A stretch of 64,000 nt of DNA from Brachybacterium sp. EE-P12 (GTDB lineage Bacteria; Actinomycetota; Actinomycetes; Actinomycetales; Dermabacteraceae), in contig NZ_QXCP01000012.1 in the NCBI RefSeq assembly GCF_003711805.1, positions 248,001 through 312,000 on the forward strand, given 5' to 3'. The stretch's first letter is position 1. Every line of letters begins with the position of its first letter. A program made the position numbers and the translations under genes. Below the pieces are notes generated by a model. That model was not told the DNA's origin and did not search any database. It saw only the letters and a list, made by a program, of their open reading frames with translations. Below are positions 35,187-42,924 of this stretch, piece by piece.

Positions 35187-35612
35187 TCACTCGGCGATCT
35201 TCGCGCCCTTGTCCTTGCCGCCGGCGAGCACGAGCGCCGCAGCGATCGCGAGCAGCCAGGTGTCCTTCGCGATGGCGGTGCCCTCCTGGGTGGGGCGCAC
35301 GCCGTCGGCCTGGGTCATGCCGGGGGTGCGCAGGTACATCGAGACGAGCGAGCCGGAGAAGGTGCCGAGCGCGAGGCCGGCGATCTTCGTGGGCACGAAG
35401 GGCAGCAGCAGGGAGGCGCCGACGGCGATCTCGCCGTAGCTGAGGAACTTCGCGAACTGCTCAGGGGTGAGCTTGCCGAGCGCCGGCACGCCCTGGGCGG
35501 CCATGCCGCGCATGTGCTCGGCGGTTCCGGCGTCCATCCCGAGCTTGCCGATGCCGGAGTTGAGGATGAACGCGCCGGGGACGGCGCGGAGGAGCGCGGT
35601 GCTGAGTGCCAT
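35187..35612 (-). CDS. DoxX-like small membrane protein
   Basis: A 141-residue protein with about four hydrophobic helices (ALLRAVPGAFILNSGIGK, YGEIAVGASLLLPFVP, IAGLALGTFSGSLVSMYL, WLLAIAAALVLAG). It resembles DoxX/DoxD-type proteins of the quinone or thiosulfate-oxidation superfamily, whose bacterial roles are poorly known. AAAGG precedes the ATG. Its upstream region (35641-35666) is unusually AT-rich for this genome and is the likely promoter. Confidence 0.7.
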   Translation of the reverse strand: MALSTALLRAVPGAFILNSGIGKLGMDAGTAEHMRGMAAQGVPALGKLTPEQFAKFLSYGEIAVGASLLLPFVPTKIAGLALGTFSGSLVSMYLRTPGMTQADGVRPTQEGTAIAKDTWLLAIAAALVLAGGKDKGAKIAE

Positions 35613-35640
35613 GGGAGGACCTTTCGGACGCGGGACGACG

Positions 35641-35666
35641 ACAATCTGCTTTCGTTTTCAACAATA
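35641..35666. promoter_or_regulatory. AT-rich promoter segment of the DoxX-like gene
   Basis: Read on the minus strand it is TTGTTGAAAACGAAAGC then AGATTGT. TTGAAA could serve as a -35 element; no clear -10 is seen. It stands out from surrounding DNA by base composition. Confidence 0.3.
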
Positions 35667-35790
35667 GGGGCTGGGGCGGGGCGCGTCCACCCCTCGCCGC
35701 GGCGAGGCGGGACACTGGAGCGATGCACGGACCGTCACGGGGTGGGCCCGACCGCAGCAGCCGGACCTGCCGGAGCAGCCGGTGGGGCCG

Positions 35791-36654
35791 ATGAGCAGCC
35801 TCGCGTTAGCGCTGGTGCTCGTCGCCGCGCTCTGCCATGCCCTGTGGAACCTCGCCGCGAAGCGGGTGGACACCGGCGGCTACGCCTTCGTGTGGAGCTA
35901 CGACCTGGCCTCCGTGGTGCTGTGGGCGCCGCCGGCGGGGCTCGTGCTGCTCACGAGCGGGCACGCCCTCTCCCCCGCCCTCGTCCTCGCCCCGCTGGTC
36001 TCGGGCCTGCTGCACATCGCCTACCAGCTCACCCTCCAGACCGGCTACGCCCGGGCGGACCTCGGGGTCGTCTACCCCGTCGCCCGCGGGGTGGGCCCGG
36101 TGCTCTCGATGGCGGTGGCGATCCTCGTGCTCGGGGAGCGACCGGGCTGGGCGGCGGGGATCGGCGCGCTCGTGGTGATCGCCGGGATCGTCGTGGTCGC
36201 CACCGGCGGGGCCGCCTCGGGCCGCCACGGGGTGCGCGCCGGGCTGCTCTGGGGCGGTGCGACGGGACTGGCGATCGCCGCGTACACGCTGTGGGACAGC
36301 TGGGCCGTCACGGCGCTCGCGCAGCCGCCGGTGCCCTACTTCGTCATGAGCTGCCTGTGGCAGGTGGTGCTGATGACGCCGACGCTGCTGCGCCGGCACC
36401 GGGCGGCGCTGCCTGCGGTGTGGCGCGCCCGGTGGCGGGAGATCGCGGTGGTCGCGGTGCTCTCGCCGCTCGCCTACGTGCTGGTGCTGGAGGCGATGCG
36501 CACCGCGCCGGTGTCGCTGGTCGCCCCGGCCCGGGAGTCGAGCATCGTGGTGGGCTCGCTGCTGGCCTGGTGGCTGTTCAAGGAGCCCGACCCGCTGCGA
36601 CGCCTGCTCGGCGCGGTCATCGTGCTGGGCGGGATCGCGCTGATCGCGGTGTGA
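35791..36654 (+). CDS. EamA/DMT family transporter
   Basis: A 287-residue ten-helix protein of the drug/metabolite transporter superfamily with two EamA repeats (helices 1-5 and 6-10). ALCHALWNLAAKR in the first repeat and APARESSIVVGSLLAWWLFKE in the second (given as APARESSIVVGS) are typical. These carriers export or import amino acids, sugars or drugs; the substrate is unknown. The ATG at 35791 is preferred over a GTG nine bases upstream. Confidence 0.85.
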   Translation: MSSLALALVLVAALCHALWNLAAKRVDTGGYAFVWSYDLASVVLWAPPAGLVLLTSGHALSPALVLAPLVSGLLHIAYQLTLQTGYARADLGVVYPVARGVGPVLSMAVAILVLGERPGWAAGIGALVVIAGIVVVATGGAASGRHGVRAGLLWGGATGLAIAAYTLWDSWAVTALAQPPVPYFVMSCLWQVVLMTPTLLRRHRAALPAVWRARWREIAVVAVLSPLAYVLVLEAMRTAPVSLVAPARESSIVVGSLLAWWLFKEPDPLRRLLGAVIVLGGIALIAV

Positions 36655-36671
36655 GCGCGCCGCCTGCCGCG

Positions 36672-37478
36672 TCAGGCGCGGGCGAGGATCTCGCCGTGCA
36701 GCAGGACGAACCAGCCGTCGGGGTCCTGCGCCCAGGCGCGGAAGGCCTCGGCGATCTCCTCGCGCTCGGCCGCGTCGGCCCAGCCCTCGCGCTCGAGCTG
36801 GTCCGCGAGCGGCGCCGTGGTGATCCGGCCCGACCAGGTCGCCGCCCATGCGGCTCGGCTCTCGGGCGTCGCGTGCAGCCAGGTGGAGCTGGTGGGGGTG
36901 ACCTCGGTGAAGCCCGCCTCGTGGGCCCAGGCGAGCAGGCGCCGTCCGGCGTCGGGCGTGCCGCCGTTGGCGCGGGTGGCGCGGAGGTAGAGCGCGAGCC
37001 AACGGTCGAAGGCCGGCGTCTCAGGCCACCAGCGGAATCCCTCGTAGTCGCTGTCGCGCACGGCGACCAGTCCGCCGGGGCGGGTGACACGGCGCATCTC
37101 GGCGAGCGCCTGCACCGGGGCGGGCAGGTGCTGGAGCACCTGGTGGGCGTGGACCACGTCGAAGGCGTCGTCCTCGAAGGGCATCGCCTGCGCGTCGCCG
37201 ACGCGCACGTCGACCTCCCCGAGCCCCTGCCGCTCGAGCTCGGCGCGGGTGAGTGCGGCGGACTCCTCCCCCACCTCGAGCGCGACGACGTGCTCGGGGC
37301 CGACGATCCGGGCGAGGTCCGCGGTGATGGTGCCCGCGCCGCTGCCCACGTCCAGCAGCCGCTGCCCGGGCCGCAGGTGCGGCAGGAGGTGCGCGGCGGA
37401 GTTCTCCGCAGTGCGTGCGCGGTGGCTGCCGAGCACCGCAGCGCCGTAGCCGTGGGTGTAGGGGGTCGGATCGCTCAT
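36672..37478 (-). CDS. Class I SAM-dependent methyltransferase
   Basis: A 268-residue methyltransferase of the UbiE/COQ5-like type. Motif I is LLDVGSGAGTITADLA, the acidic ribose residue is in VVALEVGEE, motif II is DVRVGDAQAMPFEDDAFD and the next helix begins VVHAHQVLQHL. The substrate is unknown; no quinone or mycolate genes are adjacent. The ATG at 37478 (MSDPTPYTHGYG) fits the family better than the longer frame to 37601. Confidence 0.9.
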   Translation of the reverse strand: MSDPTPYTHGYGAAVLGSHRARTAENSAAHLLPHLRPGQRLLDVGSGAGTITADLARIVGPEHVVALEVGEESAALTRAELERQGLGEVDVRVGDAQAMPFEDDAFDVVHAHQVLQHLPAPVQALAEMRRVTRPGGLVAVRDSDYEGFRWWPETPAFDRWLALYLRATRANGGTPDAGRRLLAWAHEAGFTEVTPTSSTWLHATPESRAAWAATWSGRITTAPLADQLEREGWADAAEREEIAEAFRAWAQDPDGWFVLLHGEILARA

Positions 37479-37543
37479 GGGCCGACGGTATGCCGACGCG
37501 GCGCCGTGGGCGCCGGAGGATCGCTCCGCGGACCGGGGCCGGC

Positions 37544-38134
37544 TCATCGGCCGGGCGCTCGGCGCGTCGGCGCCGCCTCGCGAGCGGCCGGGTGCTCGCA
37601 CGCGCGCGCGGGCCAGGAGGGCGGCGCACCGCCGGCGACCAGATGCTGCAGCAGGTCGACGACCTCCTGGCTGCGCTCCCGGTGCCTGACCTTCATCGTC
37701 AGGTCCCTGCCCCAGCGCACGCGGACGCGGAAGCGGGCGGAGAGCAGCCGCTCCTCGAGCGCGGCACCGGTGACCGCGGCGGCCGGCGCCTCCTCGAGCA
37801 CGGTCCAGCCGCGCAGGCGGTCCATGACGATCAGGACCCTGCGGTCGGTGACGATCAGCAGCGGGAAGGTGTCCGAGCGTGCGGCGCCCACCGCGACCTC
37901 GTGGACGGTCTCCTCGGGGTAGAGCACCCGTCGGGGCAGGTTCGTATCCACCGCTCGGAAGCTCAGTCCCCGGTTCCGCGCCATCGCCCGGCGATAGGTG
38001 GCCTCAGCGCGGCTCGCCCCGGACCGCTCGGCGAGCATCCCGGCCATGACGGCATCGGCGTCCTGGCCGTGCCGCTCACGGATCTCCCCCTGCAGTGCTG
38101 CCGCCTCGTGCAGTCGATAGCGCCGCTTCCCCAT
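37544..38134 (-). CDS. Protein of unknown function with PH-like segment
   Basis: A 196-residue protein I cannot assign. Residues 1-60 are helical and charged (MGKRRYRLHEAAALQGE). Residues 70-160 form a beta-rich stretch (PLLIVTDRRVLIVMDRLRGWT, split here as PLLIVTDRRVLIV and DRLRGWT) that resembles bacterial pleckstrin-homology domains, in which a TDRRVL-like turn is common. The C-terminus is basic. It begins 10 bp after the FUSC gene on the same strand, so they are probably one operon. Confidence 0.6.
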   Translation of the reverse strand: MGKRRYRLHEAAALQGEIRERHGQDADAVMAGMLAERSGASRAEATYRRAMARNRGLSFRAVDTNLPRRVLYPEETVHEVAVGAARSDTFPLLIVTDRRVLIVMDRLRGWTVLEEAPAAAVTGAALEERLLSARFRVRVRWGRDLTMKVRHRERSQEVVDLLQHLVAGGAPPSWPARACEHPAAREAAPTRRAPGR

Positions 38135-38144
38135 GCCGGAGAGC

Positions 38145-39197
38145 CTACGACCGTGCCCCGCGACGCTCCCAGGCGAAGCGCCCCAGGACCAGCGCGAGGC
38201 CGACGACGACTCCGATCGCGGTCTCGAGCACGCGCGCCTCGAGGATCGGGCCGACGGGCTGGGGATGGCCCAGCTGCACCATGAGCAGCGCCAGCGGGGT
38301 GATGAACAGCAGGGCGAGGGAGTAGTTGCGCAGCACGAACATCTCGGCGAGGAACTGGAGCAGGACCACCCACACCACGAGCTGCCAGGGCTCGGCCGGG
38401 AAGGACAGCAGGAAGGCCGTGACCCCGACGCCGAGAGTCGTCCCCACCAGGCGGTGCACCGCCTTCTCGACGCGGGCGCCGTGGCCGGGCGGGGCCAGCG
38501 GGGCGACCGCCGCGACCTGCGCCCAGTACGGGAAGGGCAGGCCCGAGAGGAGACCGAGTGCACCGGCGACGAGCGCCGCAGCGGTGTAGCGGACGAACTC
38601 GGTACCCAGCTCCCGGGAAGTGACGAGCTCGTGGTCCCGGCCCAGCACCACGTCCGGGTGCCGTTCCCCGGCCCAGTGGCCCAGCAGCCCGAGCACCACG
38701 CACAGCCCCGCGACCGCCGCGGCGATCAGGCCCGCACCCCAGAACGGGGCGGCGACCGGCGCGGAGGCCACCGCCGCGGTCGCGAAGACGGGGAAGATCG
38801 CCCCGCCGGGCTTGAGCCCGTTCGCGGTCACGAAGACCGCCGAGCCGCCGGCGACCAGAGCGGCGACGACGATGATCAGCCAGGAGGCGACCGCCTGCGG
38901 GAGCACCTCTCCGAGCTGGGCAAGGCCCGCGCCGAGCGCCACGCACAGGGCGAGCATCGCGCCGGCCAGGGACTGCCTCCGGAACCGCGTCCGCGTCGGC
39001 TCGTAGCGGGAGTAGATCCCGGTGAACGCCCCGAACCCGACGTACATCGCCCACTCGATGCGCCCCGCGAGCAGCAGCACGGCCAGCGGGATCGCGAGCC
39101 CGACCGCGATGCGGAAGGCGGGGACGTGGTCGACGCGGGCAGGGGCGATGGTGAGCAGGCCGCGCAGTCGCGCGGAGACGGACTCGGTCCGGGGCAC
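38145..39197 (-). CDS. FUSC family membrane protein
   Basis: A 350-residue protein with two blocks of membrane helices, matching the fusaric-acid-resistance/aromatic-acid exporter superfamily (FUSC). Recognisable features are AFRIAVGLAIPLAVLLLAG, YVGFGAFTGIYSRYEPTRTRFRRQ (given as YVGFGAFTGIYS) and the second-block HRLVGTTLGVGVTAFLL. The start is GTG at 39197 with AAGGAG five bases upstream. It likely exports aromatic or hydrophobic weak acids, but evidence is family-level only. Confidence 0.8.
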   Translation of the reverse strand: MPRTESVSARLRGLLTIAPARVDHVPAFRIAVGLAIPLAVLLLAGRIEWAMYVGFGAFTGIYSRYEPTRTRFRRQSLAGAMLALCVALGAGLAQLGEVLPQAVASWLIIVVAALVAGGSAVFVTANGLKPGGAIFPVFATAAVASAPVAAPFWGAGLIAAAVAGLCVVLGLLGHWAGERHPDVVLGRDHELVTSRELGTEFVRYTAAALVAGALGLLSGLPFPYWAQVAAVAPLAPPGHGARVEKAVHRLVGTTLGVGVTAFLLSFPAEPWQLVVWVVLLQFLAEMFVLRNYSLALLFITPLALLMVQLGHPQPVGPILEARVLETAIGVVVGLALVLGRFAWERRGARS

Positions 39198-39411
39198 GTG
39201 GCTCCTTCCGTGGGACGGACGCGACCGCTGTCGGGGCGCACGAGGAGGAGGCACGACCGGGGTCGTCGTCGAGGGTGGGATCCGGCCCGGCCGGGCGCAT
39301 CGGAGGCGCGGGGGCGGAGCACGGGGTGCTCTCAGGATACGCCCGCCCCGTCGGCCCCCGCCATGATGCAGCAGACACCGTGCGGGGCTGTGACGTGGGA
39401 GACTCTCGCTC

Positions 39412-40926
39412 ATGTCCCTCTCCTCGCCCGCGCCCGAGGGCGCCCGCACCTCGCCCCTCGTCGAGACCACCGGCATCGAGATCATCGCCGAGTCCGAACG
39501 GACCGCCCGCCCGCGCGACCTGTTCTGGCCGTGGTTCGCCGCGAACGTGTCCGTGTTCGGGATGAGCTACGGCTCCTACCTGCTCGGCTTCGGGATCAGC
39601 TTCTGGCAGGCGACCGTCGTCGCCGTCATCGGCATCGTCATCAGCTTCGCGCTGTGCGGCCTGGTCGCGATCGCGGGCAAGCGGGGCTCCGCGCCGACGA
39701 TGGTGCTCTCCCGGGCGGCCTTCGGCGTGCACGGGCAGAAGGTGCCGGGGATCGTCTCGTGGCTGACCTCGATCGGCTGGGAGACCTCGCTGGCGATCTC
39801 CGCCGTGCTCGCGACCGCCACCGTGTTCGAGATCCTCGGCATCGGGGCGGGAAGCGCCGTCACCGTCATCGCGGCGCTCGCGATCGCGGCGCTGATCGTC
39901 GGCGCCTCCGTGCTCGGCTATCACACGATCATGCGCCTGCAGTCGATCCTGACCTGGGCGACCGGCGCGATGACGATCCTGTTCATGATCCTCACGATCC
40001 CCCACATCGACGTCGCCGCGGTGCTCTCGGCGCCGGCCGGACCGCCGCAGGCGATGATCGGCGCGCTCGTGATGGTCATGACCGGCTTCGGCCTGGGATG
40101 GATCAACATCTCCGCGGACTGGTCGCGGTATCAGAAGCGCTCGGCGTCCGACGGGTCGATCGTGCTGTGGAACACGATCGGCGGCGCGGCCGCACCGGTG
40201 GTGCTGGTGATCTTCGGGCTGCTGCTGGCGGGCTCCGATCCCGCGCTGGACACGGCGATCGAGTCGGACCCGATCGGGGCGCTGATCTCGATCCTGCCGC
40301 TGTGGGCGCTGGTGCCCTTCTGGATCGTGGCCGTGCTGACCCTGGTCTCCGGCGCGGTGCTCGGCATCTACTCCTCGGGGCTGACGCTGATCAGCCTCGG
40401 CATCCGCATCCCCCGCCCGGCCGCCGCCGCGGTCGACGGGGTGATCCTCACGGCCGGCACGATCTGGGTGGCGTTCTTCGCGCAGAACTTCATCGGCCCG
40501 TTCCAGAGCTTCCTGATCACGCTCGGCGTGCCGATCGCGGCCTGGGCCGGGATCCTCATCGCCGACGTCCTCTCCCGCCGCGCCGACTACGACGAGCAGG
40601 CGCTGTTCGATCCGCGGGGCCGCTACGGCTCGGTCGACTGGATCTCCGTGGGGACCATGGTCGTCGCCTCGGCGATCGGCTGGGGCCTGGTGGTGAACTC
40701 CTTCGCGGAGGACGCCCCGTGGAACAACTGGCAGGGCTACCTGCTCGAGCCGCTGGGTCTGGGCACATTCGTCGCGGACCCGGCCGGGGCGTACTGGGAC
40801 GGGAACTGGGCGTACGCGAACCTCGGCGTGCTCTTCGCGCTGCTGTTCTCCTTCGCCGTGACCTGGTTCGCGCGGCGCGGCCGGATCCGGGCGCAGGAGC
40901 GGAGGGCGTGCCTCCCCGCGTCCTGA
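39412..40926 (+). CDS. NCS1 family cytosine/purine permease
   Basis: A 504-residue transporter of the nucleobase:cation symporter-1 family with 12 helices. It imports cytosine, purines, allantoin, hydantoin or thiamine-like compounds. The family segments GSAPTMVLSRAAFGVHGQKVP (in part GSAPTMVLSRAAFG), GWINISADWSRYQKR and IADVLSRRADYDEQALFDP (in part SRRADYDEQALF) are visible. An isochorismatase-fold hydrolase follows on the same strand; hydrolases of that fold include ureidoacrylate and nicotinamide hydrolases, which would suit nucleobase salvage, though a hairpin lies between the genes. Confidence 0.88.
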   Translation: MSLSSPAPEGARTSPLVETTGIEIIAESERTARPRDLFWPWFAANVSVFGMSYGSYLLGFGISFWQATVVAVIGIVISFALCGLVAIAGKRGSAPTMVLSRAAFGVHGQKVPGIVSWLTSIGWETSLAISAVLATATVFEILGIGAGSAVTVIAALAIAALIVGASVLGYHTIMRLQSILTWATGAMTILFMILTIPHIDVAAVLSAPAGPPQAMIGALVMVMTGFGLGWINISADWSRYQKRSASDGSIVLWNTIGGAAAPVVLVIFGLLLAGSDPALDTAIESDPIGALISILPLWALVPFWIVAVLTLVSGAVLGIYSSGLTLISLGIRIPRPAAAAVDGVILTAGTIWVAFFAQNFIGPFQSFLITLGVPIAAWAGILIADVLSRRADYDEQALFDPRGRYGSVDWISVGTMVVASAIGWGLVVNSFAEDAPWNNWQGYLLEPLGLGTFVADPAGAYWDGNWAYANLGVLFALLFSFAVTWFARRGRIRAQERRACLPAS

Positions 40927-40959
40927 GCGGCAGGCCGGGCCCCGTGCCGCCCCGCGCCA

Positions 40960-41035
40960 CTGCAAGAACTGGCGCTGAGCCAGCATCCACCCCCGTGTAT
41001 CGACCTCGATGCCGGCTCAGCGCCACTGTTCGCAA
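40960..41035. repeat. 28-bp-arm imperfect palindrome after the NCS1 gene
   Basis: Left arm 40960-40987 and right arm 41008-41035 share TGGCGCTGAGCC and GCATC with about five mismatches, around a 20-base loop. GCGCCACTG occurs twice, at 40955 and 41021, so an alternative small hairpin is also possible. It has no sequence in common with the CGAGTGCTGCATC family. It may end the permease transcript or be a member of another dispersed repeat family. Confidence 0.85.
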
Positions 41036-41082
41036 TGCCCCCCGAGACGCCCGCACCGGATCGGCCCTCTACAGTGCCGATC

Positions 41083-41685
41083 ATGGACCCCACAGCGCGG
41101 AGCGCGGGCGCCCCGGCCCCCTGGCTCCTGATCATCGACCCGCAGCGGATCTTCGCCGATCCCGGCTCGGACTGGGCCTCCCCGTTCTGGGAGGGGGCCT
41201 GGGCGCGGATCCGGGAGCTCGCCGCGCTGGTCGGCCCCGAGCGCACGCTCGTGAGCCGCTGGCTGCCGACGGCCGATCGCGAGACGTCCTGGGGTGACTA
41301 CTTCGCGGTCTGGCCCTTCGCGGACGTCCCCGCGACGGATCCGCTCTACGATCTGGTCGACGGCGCCGCGGAGCTCACCGCGCACCCGACGCTCGACGAG
41401 CCGACCTTCGGCAAGTGGGGACCGCAGCTGGTCGAGCGTCTCGGCACTGCGGCGACCCGGGCACCGCTGCTGGTCACGGGGGTCTCCACGGACTGCTGCG
41501 TGATCACGACCGTGCTCGCCGCCGCGGACGCGGGTGCCCGCCTCACGGTGGTCACCGATGCGTGCGCCGCCTCGGACGAGGCGAGCGGCGCCGCCGCCCT
41601 GCACACCATGAGCCTGTTCGGCCCGCAGGTCGCGCTCGCGAGCACGGCCGAGGTCCTCGCCCGTGCGGCCGGACCTGCGCGCTGA
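41083..41685 (+). CDS. Isochorismatase-family cysteine hydrolase
   Basis: A 200-residue hydrolase of the nicotinamidase/isochorismatase fold. The catalytic triad is Asp in LLIIDPQRIF (about residue 17), Lys in FGKWGPQL (about 111) and Cys in GVSTDCCVITTV (about 140). A Cys nucleophile favours an amidase (nicotinamide, N-carbamoylsarcosine, ureidoacrylate) over true isochorismatase. The ATG at 41083 is chosen because an in-frame extension to 41035 would start in the upstream palindrome. The substrate is open. Confidence 0.9.
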   Translation: MDPTARSAGAPAPWLLIIDPQRIFADPGSDWASPFWEGAWARIRELAALVGPERTLVSRWLPTADRETSWGDYFAVWPFADVPATDPLYDLVDGAAELTAHPTLDEPTFGKWGPQLVERLGTAATRAPLLVTGVSTDCCVITTVLAAADAGARLTVVTDACAASDEASGAAALHTMSLFGPQVALASTAEVLARAAGPAR

Positions 41686-41790
41686 GGCCCCTGGCAGCGG
41701 ATCGACGCCGTGCCGGCCGGGGCTCCCACCCCACTCGCGGGGCACGAAAAGTGCTGGCCGCGGCGGCGGAGCGCTCCGTAGGGTGCGTCC

Positions 41791-42636
41791 ATGCACCTCG
41801 CCCCTGCTCTTCCCCGCACCGCCCTGCTCACCGGCGTCGGCCGACGGCGCGGGATCGGTGCCGCGATCGCGCGCGGCCTCGCCGAGGACGGCTACGACCT
41901 CGCGCTCTCCTTCCACGCCGACTACGACCGACGCGTGCTCGGGGAGGACGCCGACGTCGAGCTGCTCGCCGAGGAGCTGCGCGCCAGGGGCCGACGTGTC
42001 GAGCTGCTGCCCGGCGACCTCGCCGCTCCGGCCGTGCCCGCCCGGCTGGTCTCCGCCGCCCGCGACGCGCTCGGGCCGCTCGGCGCCCTGGTCATGTGCC
42101 ATTGCGAGTCGGTGGACTCCTCGATCCTGGACACGACGGTGGAGAGCTTCGACCGTCACTACGCGGTCAACGTGCGCGCGAGCTGGCTGCTGCTGAAGGC
42201 CTTCGCGGAGCAGGTGCCCGCCGGCGCCGGCGACACCGCACGCGTCGAGGGCGCGGGCAGGAGCGCGAGCGGAGCGGACAGCGGTGGCGACGCGAGCGGC
42301 AGGGGCGGCGCGGTGATCGCACTGACCAGCGACCACACCGCGCACAACCTCCCCTACGGGGCGACGAAGGGGGCGCTGGACCGCCTGGTGCTGGCCGGAA
42401 CGCACGAGCTCGCGGACCGCGGCATCCGCACCAACGTCATCAACCCCGGTCCGATCGACACCGGCTGGATGGACGAGGAGACCCGCACCGCCTGCGCCGC
42501 GCAGACCCCCGGCGGGCAGCTCGGCGGCCCGGGCACGGTCGCGGACCTGGTGCGCTTCCTGGTCTCCGAGCGCGGGGCCTGGATCCGCGGGCAGCTGCTG
42601 CTGTCCAACGGAGGCTTCGCGACCCCGGCGGTGTGA
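41791..42636 (+). CDS. SDR family oxidoreductase
   Basis: A 281-residue short-chain dehydrogenase/reductase. The cofactor motif is TGVGRRRGIGAAIARGL, the catalytic Ser is in ALTSDHT and the catalytic Tyr and Lys in YGATKGALDRL. A Gly/Ser/Asp-rich insertion of about 25 residues (after VPAGAGDT) precedes the Ser strand and is likely a surface loop. The substrate is unknown. The last residues GGFATPAV are ordinary. Confidence 0.92.
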   Translation: MHLAPALPRTALLTGVGRRRGIGAAIARGLAEDGYDLALSFHADYDRRVLGEDADVELLAEELRARGRRVELLPGDLAAPAVPARLVSAARDALGPLGALVMCHCESVDSSILDTTVESFDRHYAVNVRASWLLLKAFAEQVPAGAGDTARVEGAGRSASGADSGGDASGRGGAVIALTSDHTAHNLPYGATKGALDRLVLAGTHELADRGIRTNVINPGPIDTGWMDEETRTACAAQTPGGQLGGPGTVADLVRFLVSERGAWIRGQLLLSNGGFATPAV

Positions 42637-42652
42637 GCGCGGGGGCTGCGCC

Positions 42653-42919
42653 TCACGGCTCGCCGCGCGCGGCTCCGTCCGACGGACCGTCCTCCGAGCC
42701 CGGCAGGTCTCGCGGGTCCGACCGACCGTCCGGCTCCGTCTCCCGCACCGTGCCGCATCTCCAGCACGGCACGCGCGGGTCCCGCGCCCCCTCGCCCTCC
42801 GGCATCGCCCCGCACTCCGGGCACAGCATGCCCAGCCAGCACGCCGCCTCGCCCTCCGGGACCTCCTCCATCCCGGGCAGCCCGGCCCGGCCCGTCCCTC
42901 CCGCACCGTCCTGGTCCAT
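42653..42919 (-). CDS. Small zinc-ribbon protein beside the M4 protease
   Basis: An 88-residue protein with LCPECGAMP and PCWRCGTV, a C-x2-C...C-x2-C zinc-ribbon layout spaced by about 17 residues, in an otherwise acidic, Gly/Pro/Asp-rich chain. It starts 5 bp after the M4 protease stop with GGAG nine bases upstream of its ATG, so it is almost certainly cotranscribed. It does not look like emfourin, the known inhibitor encoded near protealysins. I cannot assign a function; protease partner or chaperone is possible. Confidence 0.65.
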   Translation of the reverse strand: MDQDGAGGTGRAGLPGMEEVPEGEAACWLGMLCPECGAMPEGEGARDPRVPCWRCGTVRETEPDGRSDPRDLPGSEDGPSDGAARGEP

Positions 42920-42924
42920 GTCGC

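Noticed and set aside
37963..40986. Very long minus-strand frame across the FUSC and NCS1 genes
   Set aside because: It is antisense or out of frame to two clear membrane-protein genes and its translation is Arg/Asp/His/Gln-rich, the signature of GC-driven shadow frames. Similar long frames at 5847-8924, 11456-13543, 22919-25399 and 35118-37922 were rejected for the same reason.
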